A stretch of DNA of 64,000 nucleotides from Istiophorus platypterus (GCA_016859345.1 CM029118.1:28144001-28208000); one strand, 5' to 3'; shown: positions 11,611-24,747, numbered from the stretch's first letter. Made by a program: numbers and translations. The notes: generated from the sequence alone by a model not told the origin.

Positions 11611-14224
11611 TTAAACCCACCTGGATGTCTAATGCTGCTATACAGTAGAGTGACCTGTGCAGTGTGTGAACTAATACAGTCTAATTTAACCTCTGACAGT
11701 GAAGAATGTGAAACCTATAACTATGGCAACTGTACACATGAAAGATGGTGACAGCTACAGCCTTAGATTATTTAGAAGACTTAAAAATTAAAAATGCACA
11801 ACAGAGAAATTAGATTAAAACTTTAGTCTTTGCTGAGTAAAACCAACAAAAATCAAATGATTGAAATGTGGCTTAAAGTTATGTACAAATTTCATCAAAC
11901 ACAGAAACAGCAATAACAACAACAATAAATTACCACTATACATACTAGATCTACTGTAATTAAGTCAAATTTTAAAAGAGGTATAAACCCTGCAGCTTGT
12001 GTGTTATTGTTTTGGCAATTTTTAACAAACGATACAATAGATACAATAATTTAAGGTTAAATATTCATGTATCTGTGTTTCCAAACTCAATTGGCCTAAT
12101 GTGGTTGCTGTATTAACAGTTACATTTTTAAAAGATGCTTTACTCATGCAGAACTATATATTTGATAGTGGTTTAGCTTTAAAGAGCACAACCTGTGCTT
12201 ACAAATAATTAGAGAGGAATGGCATGAGGTGTAGCCTACAGACATACAAATACAAGATTAAGTTGGTGCAGTACATCATCTGGGTAGACAGCATGTACTC
12301 TGACATCCTCAGTGCTGCTAAGTAATACAATTAAGTTGAAGTAAGCAAGCAAAGGAGAAGGACTGTCTCTGTCTAGAGCTGCTCCATGTCAACCTTCGCA
12401 TCTCGTTTTCTCTTAGTCACTGTTGAGATTGATCTGCAATGGCACATAAGAGGGAAGATGTGGAAGCTGTTGCACTCAGAGGAAGGAGAGGCACAGCTTT
12501 GATTACCAGACTGATTACTGTCAGCATCATTCCTAATGAGATTACCGCATTTTAGATCATGAAGGGTCCACATTGTGTATTAAATTGTTTTGTGCATGTG
12601 TGTGGCAACTCTAGTAATAAGATCCTCAACTGTATTACTGCAGATAGATTCCATCTTCTCTTAACAGCCAAGATTTGTAAAAGGATTCACACACCCACAT
12701 GTGCCGAAAAACAAACCAGCTCCCACTGTCCAACCACTCATGGTACATTAAGAAGTCACTGTGGGTCTGGGATCAAATTTTATTGCACAGGTTTGCACGT
12801 CTGACGTGAAGAATAAGATTCAGCATCCAATCAGATTCCACTGTAAGTCTTGAAAAAAAAAAACACTGGGGGATCGATCAGCTGGTGAAATGAATAATGA
12901 AAATGAATAATGAATACTGGAATTTTTATAAAGAAAACTTTTCTTTCTGGCTTAGAAATACTAAAGCCCCCCCCCCCCCATGTAAAAACATGTGATCGTT
13001 TATGTTTTGTTTTTACCTTTGGATTGCACAGAATTAGGTGATAGTAGAAAAATGACATGAACTTCTGTCAGTGAACTTGCTTTCAAAGGATAAGGCTGGT
13101 TATATTTGGGAGATTTTTCTTGTTGTCAACAACTCTGATGACAGAACCAAAGCTGAATATTAATTGGTCCTACTACTAAATTGTAAACTACCTGATATGC
13201 AGCCTGGGAAAAAGAGGATGGACTGCAATCAAATTTGTGATCTGGAGCAATTTTTCACAATGATATTTTAGACATATCCCAAGTCGTGGAGGAGTCTTAA
13301 TTTTGCTCTAAGAATAGTCTACCCCAAGTTAGACAGTTTCCCAAAAACAAGGACTGGCTTATTTTAGGCCTAAAAATCCATCCACCCAACCCCCACCCAA
13401 ACCCTCAACAAAGAGTCATGTGTCCATGGTAACAATCAGTGATAAATCTGCTGACCAGAGGCATCAAATGACAAAACAAGGAAAACGTGGCTCATAATTT
13501 GTGGTTTACTAACAATGTTGTGGAACTTTTTGCCTTTTATTAAGCATAGTCCATATTTTAAGTAACACTTTTATTTCTTCCATGATGTGGATTCCATTGC
13601 ATTATGGATATAGTATCTAATTCACCAACACACAGTGTCTTTGTTTCTCTCTTTTTACACATTTGCAGTTGACCAGCTGATTCATTGCTGGCACAATGAG
13701 CACATCTTGGTACACACTGCTGAAATTAAACTTCATCAGTCTCTGTTGTTAAGTAGATGTAGTTACACATTCTTTCCCATGGCAGTATATATTATTTCTT
13801 TTACTCAACAAAAGCTGCAATAAAGTATTTTTTCCATTAATAAAATTTTAAGATTTTTCTAAATGCCAGGACTCTTAAATATAAGTCAAAGCAATTGTTT
13901 ATCCTTTATTTTTTGGATTTAAGGTTCAAATTTTCAGGAGACAAAGATTGTCTCAAGCAGCAAACATGCTTAACACTTAAAGGACAGGTTTATGGTTTCT
14001 CAAGTCTGTCCTAAAACAACAAACAAATACTGAGACAGGTTTTGTGATCTGTAATATACAGCCATTAAAAGATCCCTTCAGCTGCAGCTCTTTTAATATA
14101 AGTGATGAGGCACAAAATCCATACTCCCCTCTCTGGATAAAGATGTATTCAAAGCTAATAGGAGATTTTTTTTTCAACTGTTTCAGCAATTGTCAAGAAG
14201 TTTCACAGTCATGAAACTTTTTTA
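11611..14224. other. Intergenic, no gene recognised
   Basis: AT-rich non-coding sequence with a C homopolymer at about 12968-12979 and A runs. No splice-bounded coding segment or transposon signature was identified. Confidence 0.5.
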
Positions 14225-14615
14225 GCTGCTCCCAGGATGTGGCACTCAGAAGCAACTCAATGGCAAGTCAGCAAAGGTTGATGCGCAATTGTGGAAAAAG
14301 ACACCAGACAAGACATCTACAGAGATCTACAACCCCTAGAGTAGTGTTGGTTTCAGCCGCACCATATGATACACACTAAACCAAGCAGGGCTCAATGAGT
14401 GAAGGACAAGGAGACAGCACTATTGAAGAAAGACACAAAAAGGCAAGACTAACGTTTTCAAAAACTTCAACAGATAAGCCACAGTCTTTTTGGGATAATG
14501 TTCTGTAAACTGATAAGACCAAAGTAGAATCCAGTGCATTAGTTTCTTTATAGGCAATGAAATGAAGCCAAAACATCCTACCTACAGTAAAACATGGTGG
14601 AGGTTCTATCAGGCT
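14225..14615 (+). mobile_element. Tc1/mariner-like transposase relic
   Basis: A decayed fragment of a Tc1-like element. 'AAGCCACAGTCTTTTTGGGA' followed by a (C)TG-ATAAGACCAAAGT segment corresponds to the family's central 'W(T/S)DETKVE' region, and 'ACAGTAAAACATGGTGGAGG' encodes the hallmark VKHGGG motif just before the fragment ends. Frameshifts and stops interrupt it and no terminal repeats are visible. Resemblance is at nucleotide level with common fish Tc1 elements. Confidence 0.75.
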
Positions 14616-15089
14616 GTTTTTTAAAAAAAATTATTTTGATCAGTATCCTTTGACATTTTATAAAGAAAACAAAAAACAGAACATTACTTTTAAACCGAGT
14701 GATTGAAGCGTTAAAAAGAGTATAATGTTTTATGTTTCTTTTATCTCTAGATTTAATTGTTTTTATTTATTTATTCAGTTATATTTTTTGACTTTTATGG
14801 TAACTTTTTATCACATTTTTTAGTTTTGGGGCTCCACAGATTGTTAACAGGATAATTATCGTTGCAGAGGCAGTAGTATGTTTAATATTTAACAACCCCT
14901 ATAAAAACCTGAATGTATTTTTTTTTTTTCAAAACATTCCCTTTTCATTTTCCAGTTTTTCCTTGGCAAGATGTCTGTATGAAAGGACATCAAGAGCATG
15001 TAGGTATACTAATTAACAATGCGAGGAAGTGAAGACTATGAGACTGTGTATGATAGGAGATAATAAGAACTAACTAGAACTTATAATGA
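14616..15089. other. AT-rich segment between two transposon relics
   Basis: Very T-rich sequence with no gene. It may include decayed 5' sequence of the L1-like element that follows (inference). Confidence 0.4.
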
Positions 15090-15420
15090 TACCAGACATT
15101 AAAGTAGACTTGCTTAATGTTAATGGATTAAACAATCCTATTAAAGGGGAAAGAATTTAGCTAAAAGTAAAACGGGAGGGAGCTGATATCATTTTCCTTT
15201 CAAGAAACCCATTTATCAAAAGAATAAAACTTAAAATTAGAGTGACTTGCTACCACTCGTGTTTTCCTCTTCTTATCGCTCTCCAAAAAAGGGGATATGC
15301 AGTATATCCCATTTTATGATGGGAAACTTCTCACTGATATAGATGAGAGATATATTGCATATTATATGTGAAACAGGGGAAATAGCAAAAATACTGTCAC
15401 TCATACACAATCTACCAGAA
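15090..15420 (+). mobile_element. L1/Tx1-like LINE ORF2 endonuclease relic
   Basis: Translation from about 15090 reads IKVDLLNVNGLNNPIKGERI, then a stop, then LKVKREGADIIFL. After a one-base shift comes QETHLSKE, and further on FSSSYRSPKKGG. These are the first conserved motifs of the apurinic-like endonuclease domain of L1-clade ORF2 proteins (SxNVNGLN, ADIxFLQETHL, S(Y/F)xSxxxGV). Stops and frameshifts show it is dead, and no reverse transcriptase part is present. Reverse-transcribing cellular retroelement, not functional. Confidence 0.8.
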
Positions 15421-15726
15421 CACGGATCAGATGTAATGGCCAAAATGATATGACTGATGACCTCAGAGGAAAAAAGGACAATACATTTGTGTGCATGTAC
15501 ACACAAAGACACCCTCCCACTACACACAAAAAAACTCCACCCATATTTCCAGTAACAGCAGGTTCAGCTAACCCACTAACTCGCAATTGTGTGTGTGATG
15601 TACTATGACGGTGTGAATGCGTGAAAGGGGAGGTGTGCGGTTGGAGCTTTACAGGAAGTGGGTGTGGAAGTGTGCCTATCTGTGCCATGGGACTGGTCCA
15701 AAGGAAGACACACAGAGACATATGCA

Positions 15727-15729
15727 CTC

Positions 15730-15768
<39 letters not shown>

Positions 15769-15896
15769 AACATGGGAAGGCTTGAGGACGCGATGGGAAC
15801 ATAAATGGCAGACAGGCCTCAGAATGGACTAGGATGGGCTCCATGCCAGCTGGCTGCCAGAGGAAGCTGGTGTGTGTGTGTGTGTGTGTGTGTGTG
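15727..15896. repeat. Paired CA and GT microsatellites
   Basis: A (CA)n run at 15727-15768 and a (GT)n run at 15869-15896, separated by about 100 bp of unique sequence. The two are complementary, so the segment could fold back as a stem-loop (inference). Confidence 0.9.
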
Positions 15897-16284
15897 TCTG
15901 TAATTAATTGTGTAAGTGTGTGAGGAGGGGATAAAGTTTAAGAGTATCAACACAATCACATCCACACTGGCTATACTTTAATGTGTGTTCACTTTCTATT
16001 GTCTTACCCTTCATCTGTAACATTTCCTGAATGACACTGTCTGGATACGGATATTAACTATGAGGCCTCATTCAGCTATTCATGGCAGCAGCTGTTTTGG
16101 CATTGGCCACATAAATCTAGTGACATTCCCTCTGTCTAAAAACAGCTCACCCACAAAGCCCAGCCACCAGATCACTGTGGCAGACGCTGATGGGGAATCA
16201 GCAGCAAAATTCCGTTAAGCCTGGCAGGTCCATAGAGGAGACAGAGGTGTGTTCATGCATATACAAGCATGCATACTGTACATA
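15897..16284. other. Intergenic, no gene recognised
   Basis: Unique sequence between a GT microsatellite and a Tc1-like relic. No coding or regulatory signal could be supported. Confidence 0.4.
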
Positions 16285-17250
16285 AATATTGTATCTCCCA
16301 CCTTGGAAGTTTTTATGTTTTATTGTTTCACTAAATTGAATCAAAGCAAAATTAATGTGGCTTTTTTGATACTGTTAAGCAGAAAACTATCCTGTGATGA
16401 GAAATTGAAAACTGATCTTTGAAATGGTCATCTAATTTAATCACAAATATAAAATGCAAAATAGTTATTAGCTTAAGTTTTCAAGGGGTTCAACAGATTG
16501 TTGTATCAATACACCTGTATCTGAAAGGTTTAACACTAAAAACAACTCCAATGGTAGTTGAAAAGCACAAGTCAGAGGGTGGATAAAAGAAAATTCCCAA
16601 GTTCCCTTGATATCCAGTTAAATCAATCATGAAGAAATGGAATGCCTATGACACAGTTGTAAATCTGCCTAGAGCAGGCTGTCCTCAGAACCTGAGTGAG
16701 CATGCACGAAGGATGTAAATGAGCAATGCCACCACAAGACCTACAGCAACTCTGAAGGAGAAAGTTCGTAGAGTTGATGCAGTGCAAAATGCAATGCAAA
16801 AAGATGCTTCACCAGCTGCAGCTTCATGGGAACGCGGCATAGAGAAAGACAATCTTAAACAACTCCACATGACATCTCAGCTACAATTTGAGGAAGCTTA
16901 TATGGTCTGATTAGATCAAAACTGAGCTTTTTACTGTAACCTGGGAGGAGCACATCAAGCCCAAGCATAAAGCTGAAACTGTACTGGATTCTGGCTTCAT
17001 GACAACATGTTCATGGCCACTTCTAAATCCAATCAAGAATGTGTGGCTGGACTTGAAAAAGGCTGTTCACTCATGATCACCATGCAACCTCACAGAGCTT
17101 GAGCAGTTTTGCAAAGAATGGGGGAATCTGGGAACTTTCTACAGCACATAATCTCAAGAATGTAAATGCTGCAATTTGGCAGTCTCAAAAATCACACATT
17201 AAGTCTCTATTAGATCCAATATTGTGTGACAATGTGAAAATTCTCTGGAC
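16285..17250 (+). mobile_element. Tc1-like transposon relic with 5' flank and transposase parts
   Basis: Extended nucleotide resemblance to a widespread fish Tc1 element. The non-coding 5' part (CACCTTGGAAGTTTTTATG, then ATTGTTTCACTAAATTGAAT) is followed by transposase pieces. 'TCTGCCTAGAGCAGGCTGTC' encodes the NLPRAGCP hinge between the DNA-binding and catalytic domains, and 'AATGTGTGGCTGGACTTGAA' encodes the NVWLDLK motif near the third catalytic residue. It ends in the 'GAGCAGTTTTGCAAAGAATG' segment. The central catalytic region is deleted and the frame is broken. Confidence 0.85.
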
Positions 17251-17480
17251 AACCAGCATATTATTAAAAAAAAACATTATAATATGGCTTAATTTCTTAC
17301 TGCCATCCATCAGATATCATCCTCCACCCCTCTACAAACATAAAGAAAAATGTTCTCACACATTGAATCATATGATATACAATAATATTACCTTATCCCC
17401 CAAACTGTGAACAAAGTGGGTCAGACAACACTTCCCGAACCACAACACACAGAAAGAAGGAAGGGAATCAAAAGGGACAT

Positions 17481-17537
<57 letters not shown>

Positions 17538-18289
17538 TAGATTTTATATTCTCAGCATCTGAAAGAGGAATACTCTTTGAGTGCCATTGGCACAGGAAGT
17601 AGGAAGTGGAGAAAGGAAGTGCAGAGTGGCTGATGACAATACCTTCTACACCCTACTGTTCTGCAAGGCACAGATAGGTCAGACTGGCAAAAATCAAATC
17701 ATCCACAGCCACTGTAGGTCTAAAAGATTTAGAAACCAATGCTTTAACATGTAAGGCCCACTGTTAATATAATGCTCAGAGAATTACTTGAAAACTTAAG
17801 AAAATATACTGAAAAAAATATTGGCAACAATGTACATTGTGAGGAAATGGTTAATTCACAGCATATGCTTTTCCATCGGGTATTCAAACTGTAATTAGAA
17901 AAAAATATGCTAAAAATATGTTAAAATGTGCCTCTTAATGCACCTAAAGTGGCCTGAATATTTGTTCATTCAGCCAGCCTCTGGAACCTGTCAGAGATTA
18001 ATTGGGCCACATAGAAAACAAAGAGCAACAAAGTGATGTCTGTGGGGCTTGTGAGACAGCATCAGTCTTTTTTCAGCAAATGCCTCAAAATAATGTTCAC
18101 AAGCGACTAAGCTCTCTAGTGGTCATAGTAATAATGATGGGAGCAGTGGAGGAGGTCAGTTGACGTTGTTATGTGGTGACAAATCTGTGTAGGGAGGATA
18201 TCAGGTTGGATGGATGGGTCGAGAAAACATTTGATTTTAAAACGGGAGACAGCTGTTTGTTTTCCATTTCCAAACAACAATCAGCATTG
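17251..18289. other. Intergenic with CA microsatellite
   Basis: A CA run of about 53 bp lies at 17481-17533. The rest is unique AT-rich sequence without a recognisable gene. Confidence 0.5.
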
Positions 18290-18480
18290 TTTCTTTTAAC
18301 CATGAACAAGTTCATTCTATTACCTTAACCAAGTGTTTATTATTTCAACCATGCTGACAAAGGCCCTCTAACCTTAACAAGGTACTTATTTCAACCGAAA
18401 GAGTGATCTTTCCTTGAACCTAACCCAGTTGTTTTTGTGACTAAACCTAACCAAACATTTACCTCAGCCCTGTCACGTTA
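18290..18480 (+). repeat. Possible family-B-like dispersed repeat
   Basis: Phrases such as 'ACCTTAACCAAGTG', 'CTAACCTTAACAAGG' and 'GACTAAACCTAACCAAAC' repeat within 190 bp. They resemble the 'ccttaatcaaagtgc' part of the copy at 4600-4830 and similar fish repeats. Weak assignment. Confidence 0.35.
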
Positions 18481-19984
18481 TCACAGGCTTTCTATTTTTT
18501 AACACTTATTTTTTAACAGTTTGATTGTTGTATATCTCCTTCATCCATGGGGACTTTAATTCAGGAAACGGTCCTGTGGGTCCCTTGGCATAGCCAGACT
18601 TTCTACAGTATATGGATGACTACTGGAGGGCTTGGTGCTGAAAAAACACATCTTTTTGGGGCTTTTATCCTTCTGCAAAATGGATAAATCTGAAAATATG
18701 ACCCTTAAGTTTGAATGTGGATGAGGAAAATGTAGCTTCTGGGAAATAGTGACATATGCCTGCCCAAACATAGTTGGACGGTTACCTTTAACACTTTCTC
18801 TTCCTATTGTTCTTGGTGTTGTAGTATGGACAGGGACCTTTACAAAACAGTAAAAAAAAGTATTGTGGATGTGCATTATGTTCACATGTAGAAGTGTTTG
18901 TATATTTAGCTGGCTTAGTGAGGACAGAGTTTAAGGATAGCAACAACTCTCTAGGGGCTGCTAGAGAATCTAGGCTATCAGTCTTGTTTGCTTGAATATT
19001 CATAAATCCTCTTATTTGCACAAAGTTTTCTTTTCACCATTGCTGGACTTTGATACTTTAATTTATAGACAATAGTAGCCAAACAACTAGAGGTAGAAAA
19101 AAACTGAATGTTGGCAAGTCCACCTTTCTCTCAACAACATACTGCCCTCCTGCTGTTATAGAGGCAGTTTGGACTTCCTGTTGGTAGTGACTTCCTGCCA
19201 GTGTGAATACAAACCCCACAGTTTCCTCATTGTTGCATCGTCTTGCTTTGTTCCTTTGGACATTAAATCTGTTGAAGGAAAACACGGTTCTTTGCCTCTT
19301 TGTTGAAAAATATGCAATGATTAGTTTAAATATCTAAATAAATCATATGCAGACACTACATTTTTTTTTGTGTAGGTCTCATTATATTCAGTATAATGTG
19401 TGTATAATGTGTCTCTGGCACCAGAGTTACTGACAAATCCACAAATCCACTGTTATGTAGAAAAACTACTGGTGACAAATTACTCACAGGCTGAGAAGGC
19501 AAAAAATGAGCTGAGCATCTGCAAAGGAATACACTCCTTAAATCACAAGTTATCACTGAGTTGGAAAGGGAGTAGAGGCAACGTGATCATGAATGAGTGG
19601 ATGGGGTGACAGAATCAAAGAAGGAACCAAAGGAGGAACCGTGTAACACAGGGGGAATCATAGAATGTGAATCATAGCCAACCCTTTCTCCTAAGAATTA
19701 TTTTTATCTCCAACTAAACTTCAGCTGCAAATATATATATTTGTGGGAAACTTAATACCGACTGGAATATGATTTCCTTGACATGATGATATTTTGTTAA
19801 TTTACATATTTGGTTGCAAAAGTTGCAAAAATGTTGATACTGAATGCATACTAAAATGTTCACAGACAACGTGATTGGTTTTCCACCAAAATATCCAATC
19901 TAGCAGTACAGTGTCCACTTGTAGTGACTGCAGCATTATTAAACGTGTTTATGGTTCTTTTTTAGGCTCTCTCAGTGCTTGGTT
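18481..19984. other. Intergenic, no gene recognised
   Basis: AT-rich. The longest open frame (18556-18885, minus) carries no recognisable motif or splice context. Nothing else identified. Confidence 0.5.
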
Positions 19985-20095
19985 AATGTAAGGAGAAGAT
20001 TGTGGTATAGAAAATGTTCATAATAACTTCTGATGCAACATGTTTGCTTACATTTAACAAAAAAGATGATCTTTCCCTAATCTTAATTTAGACAG
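19985..20095 (+). repeat. Dispersed repeat family B, copy 2
   Basis: 'AACTTCTGATGCAACATG' followed by 'TTTGCTTACATTTAACAAAA' parallels the block at 4650-4690, and 'GATGATCTTTCCCTAATCTT' follows. Partial, diverged copy. Confidence 0.45.
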
Positions 20096-22830
20096 AATTT
20101 CTGGGAGAGAGCATTGCCAGAGCTTATAGTCAGAGGACCTAGTATGGTGATGGCAGGGAAGGGAGATCCCAGTTAAAATGGGTGGGGACGAGAGCATGTG
20201 TTTAGAACTGTCCCGCTGGACGAAGGTTAGAAGGGAATGAGAATAAGGGAGCATTAGGGGATGGGGTGACATACACAGGCAGAGCCCGGGTTTGGGCCAA
20301 GCAAGAGCTACAGGGTGTGGATGGGAATGGATTCTCTGCGTTGAGAGCCTAGCGTGGTTTTACAGTCCCTACAGACCTGTATACATCACTGTATAAGTAT
20401 GTTTCATGGCTGGACTGTTCATAAAATGCAACATGTGTTAGTCCTTTATTTCTGGCTCAGTTTTTGGCAGAGTTTCTCTGGCTTGGTATCAGCCCTGGAA
20501 CCAACACGCAAAGGTCAAAGCTAATAATGTGGCAAGGAAGAACTGAGCTCAGCATTAAGATGGCTAGTAGAGTAGATTGGGCTTGGGGAGTGGTGTGGTT
20601 AACGTGTGAAACAAAGCTAGAAAACACAGCCTGACTGCCAACAAAAGGAGAGACTGAACAATTATGAGGCACATATGTGACTTAAATGCTGACTTCACAC
20701 CAGGCATTATTATCCAACCTCTGGTTCTACTTGAGATAATAGAAGGGACGAGGGATTGGATTGCTGTCATCATGTATAATCTATACAGTGCAGCATTTTA
20801 ATGGTGTGTGGTCGTGGCAAGTGTGATTGAAGGTAATGGAAGAGTGATTGCCCCTTGTGATTTACAGTATTAAAGAGAAAGCTATTACGGGCTGTGTGAG
20901 GCGCTGCTGCTGCTTCAATTATCATTAGATCCAGTTCAGACCAGTCAGCTAATTGGTGAGGGAAAAGTGCATGGCTCATTCGCTTCTCTTAACAGGTTCA
21001 TATACAGTAACTATGGATTATGGTGAGAGAAGTTGAGAGTTGAAGGGATGCCATGACATCTGGACCTTTACTCATCTTATCTACCCACATTGGAATACAG
21101 TTCATGTCAAGAATTGCAAAACAGCAGCCCTGGGGGATTAAGGGCTTTTCTCAATTTCACCTAAAGAAAGGACGTATGTTTCAAGTCGCCAAAATAACTG
21201 TCTACGTTATTCTGACTTCTGTCTTCCGCAGAAGTAGTTTCTCTTTAGTTTTGGTTGTATTCCTCATATAATCTAGGTGATACTCTTCACTACACACTGT
21301 TAAGCAACTCAAGAAGCTAGAGTATGTTAATGTGATGATTAGCCATCATGACCCCTTTTACAAAGTTCTTGTTTTGTCTGCTAGAAACACTTAAAAGCCA
21401 ACAGTTTTCTACCAGCTCAAGTCAGCTTAATTACCTAGCTAGCTATAGCTAATAAGATCTGCCAGCAATGGTTTTCAACAAATGTATCCAAGAAATGGCT
21501 ACTTTTACTTACTTTCTTAAAATCAAGTGCCCATTGATTCAAAAATTACAAAGATGTGTGAGTAGTAAAATGGCCAAAGCCTTGTGTTTTAGCAGTTGGC
21601 TGAAGAGACAAGAGTCAAACTTTCACCAGTTTTTAAGCCTGCTATGATGTGGAAAAGGCGTCCCATCCAGCTTTAACAGCTAGTAGACCTGAGAATCTTG
21701 AATCACTGGGACCTGCATTATAGCCTGACCCTGAAATCTGTCAGTGGCTGTCATTGTCACCGGATGCCATGCCAGTTAATAACCCAGATTCTAGAGTAGG
21801 GCGAGGCCTGGTGAGGCTGGGAAAATCTGGTCAGAGGGTGTCCTTGATGTTGAAGCTCTGCCCGATTTGACAACTTCATCCCTGGACTCCAGTGCCAGCT
21901 AATATCCTTTACCCCACCCCCCCCTCTGGACAACTGGCCGTCATCCGGGCAACTCTGTCGCACACACCCTCACACCCACGGATGCGTGAATGCCCGTCTC
22001 CAGAGCAACCAAACATGTCAAACAAATACCCTCCCTCTGGAAACTACCCACCTGTTTCTTCTTTGTATGTGCTGCAATGCTCAGGCACACATCTGTGAGT
22101 CTTAGTGTTTTGGACAATCCATGGTATGTGTATCTGTGAGTTCAGTGGAAGTGTATTAGTCATTCTGTCCTCTGGTTGTGTTTTCTGGAGTAAACTTGAA
22201 TGTTGCTGATCTCTCAGCATCATTTATAATCCAGTAAACAGTGTAAGTGTTACAGCCACAGCTGCCCTACTCCCCTGCAGCTCTGTCAAGCCCAATTTGG
22301 TCCGGTGTTAGCGGTGCACGATACAAGCTGTTCTCAAGTGGAGACTGGCTATCAACACAGGAGAAGTATGGAGTCAGACTCCCACAGTCCAAACATGTAA
22401 AATAGGGGCAATTTGGTGCCTGTGGTCCTGCTGAGTTGGCCACAGATGTGTAAAGAGAAAGCTGCAATGCCTCACAAGCCTTGTTAATATGAGCTGTAGC
22501 ATCCTCAACCAATCATTTTGACTACATCAGCCATGGATTTGTGAAGCAGCCTGTGAATCATCTTTGATCCCTCTATTTTCTTTTCTGCTCCTAATCCTTT
22601 TTTAATTTGACTCTCTGAGTGACTTAGAGGGAGTCAGGCCTAAAATGTAGTGGCTAAAATTCTGTCAGCTTTTTTTGGAGGACCTGTTTACTCAATTTAA
22701 AACCTGTTTCAATACGGCTGGAAGAGAACAATAGAGGAAGACCTTTTTAGAACTTAGGTGGGACATGTTGTCTGGCTTCAGACTAAAGACAGATGTTTTT
22801 TGGTTTGAAGCCATAAAGATCAAGTTGATG
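20096..22830. other. Intergenic, no gene recognised
   Basis: No gene seen. The stretch 20830-20990 is complex, homeodomain-site-rich (TCAATTATCATTAGATCC) and repeat-free, so it is a candidate regulatory element. Confidence 0.45.
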
Positions 22831-22898
22831 CTCAAATGAGGAGGAACAAAAATCTGACCAAGCTCTGATTTGCAGAGATTCTTCAGCTGTCACAACAT
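22831..22898 (+). repeat. Diverged direct repeat, left copy
   Basis: Shares the AGCTCTGATT core, ATTCTTCAGC and the flanking GAGGAGGAA block with 24002-24070 about 1.17 kb away, in the same orientation. The matches run through most of about 65 bp with scattered substitutions. Confidence 0.6.
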
Positions 22899-23214
22899 CT
22901 TGAGGGTTATCTCTGCTTGTTAAAACCGATCTGTGTTAAACAGATGCCCTGACATTTAACATAAAACTAGTGGGTCTCTTTGTGTTTAGTCTGATGGTCA
23001 TTCTGGCTGTTTCATCAGTCCATTAGCTAACAGGATAGACCAGGCTAGAGTTCAGAGTTCAGGGGAGGGAAAAAAGGGAGGAAGACCAGTGGAAGAATAA
23101 ACAAAAGAAGACTTGAGTGACCCATTTTGTTGTCAGACAGATGTAAAATGAGAGAAATTGAGATGTTGGGCTGTAGAAGTAGGAAATAGAAGAAAACAAG
23201 ACTAAGACTCCAGA

Positions 23215-23525
23215 GCCACAGTAATGTCTCTGTTAGGCTTCACTTTGGCACAGTGATGCTTAGAGTTAAAATATGCTAATAGGCTCACAGTGAAAAAGAC
23301 AACATGCCGATTGTTAGTAGGTAGGTGAAATGTTTACGATGTCCACCATCTCAGTTATGTGGGTTAGCATGCCAACATTTTCTAATTAGCACTGAATACA
23401 GAGTAGACCTGAAGCTGAGGGGAAAGCCTTTAGTTTTGAAGGTATTTGGGCATATTTGGACTGACTGACTGACAAACAGATATCGCCATGCCTAGAGCTT
23501 CGCTGCTAGTGATGCTAAAAACCAA
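23215..23525 (+). repeat. Dispersed repeat family C, copy 1
   Basis: Contains 'GTGGGTTAGCATGCCAACAT', 'TTCTAATTAGCACTGAATAC' and 'ATATCGCCATGCCTAGAGC', the order seen in a common teleost dispersed repeat. A 3' portion recurs inverted in the first intron region of dhcr7 at 30770-31040. Non-coding and diverged. Confidence 0.55.
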
Positions 23526-24001
23526 AGGAAGACTTGAAGATTTTGTTTCTAAGCTGTTGAAGGAGAATAAATAATAGAATACCCTATTCTAAAACTGCTC
23601 CTTTGCCACCAACCAAAAGCAAACCAGTCTATCTAACCTCACCCACCGCAATGTGATTGCTAGTCCTATGGCAGCCTGGGAACCCCTTTAGTGGTCTGCT
23701 GTATTTTATGGTACTTGTGAATTGCCAGTGCTTGCAGTTTGCTGACAAATCATGTATTTTTCTCCCTCTGAGGTACCCCTCTCCTCCTGGTGTTCGACTC
23801 TCACACAAAGTTTTTTACCCCCAAAACATCCAATAAAGTCTTATTTGGCCTCGCGGGAAATCAAACCAGCTTTAGCTGAGGAGTGGCACCAACTCCGTCC
23901 AACTCCATCCATTCCACTGTGCTTTCTATATATCTCATTCTACTACTCCCCCTTTGTCTTTTACTCTCATTCTCCATGCCACTCACTCAAAGCCCCAACT
24001 G

Positions 24002-24070
24002 CTAAATTGAGGAGGAAAAAAACGTCTGATCAAGCTCTGATTTCCAAAGATTCTTCAGCAGTCACAGCTA
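24002..24070 (+). repeat. Diverged direct repeat, right copy
   Basis: Partner of 22831-22898. The AAGCTCTGATTT and ATTCTTCAGC blocks are shared. A 139-codon open frame (23752-24171) runs through this copy but has no recognised similarity. Confidence 0.6.
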
Positions 24071-24747
24071 TTTCTTTCTCCCTGACCCCCACCTGCCCCT
24101 CACGACAGATGAATGTGCAGCTGCAAAAAGGGGCTTCCACAATGTGGTTATTGTGTAGGCTGGACATTTAAATGGATGGGTGCATGATCCCCACTTGTAA
24201 ATTCAATAGTCTAGCTTTTAGTGTCATCCCCTTTTTCAGATTTCCATCTCTTTCACAGAGAGCTATTTGTCAACTTGGATATAAGTGAACCCAACCATCA
24301 CACAGTAGAGCAACTTCAGCCTCAAGCAACGCTTCCTCAGCTTCAGAGATAATTTGAGAATCAGTTAACCTGAAAGAAGAATGAACGGTAATATGGTTCC
24401 ATGTAATGCAGTGTAATGAATCAGGTGCATATTGCATTAGCTTTGAACAAAGGCAAAAGGAATCAATGAGTCTTCCATTATCTTAACCGATTTACATCCA
24501 TAGCACCGGTAGGAGGCCTACTTATGGCGAGGATTAGGGAGCAGGCCAGCGCTTACATGGCATAATAAGCCTTCAGGTCCGATGTATCATTAAAACACTT
24601 GAGAAGAAGCTGTCAAATTATAAATTGCAATGTCTTCACTTACTATGATCCATGTTAAAAATGTACTTTTGATGGTGGAATAAAGGTAGTTCCAATAATT
24701 TCAGACCAATACCTTTGTTAAAGGAAAAAATCACCCCATTAATGATG
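24071..24747. other. Intergenic, no gene recognised
   Basis: Unique sequence. The segment 24490-24610 is complex and repeat-free and might be conserved, but there is no sequence-only proof. Confidence 0.35.

Noticed and set aside
23752..24171. 139-codon plus-strand open frame
   Set aside because: Composition looks random (Ser/Pro/Thr-rich), there is no motif, and it crosses a diverged direct repeat.
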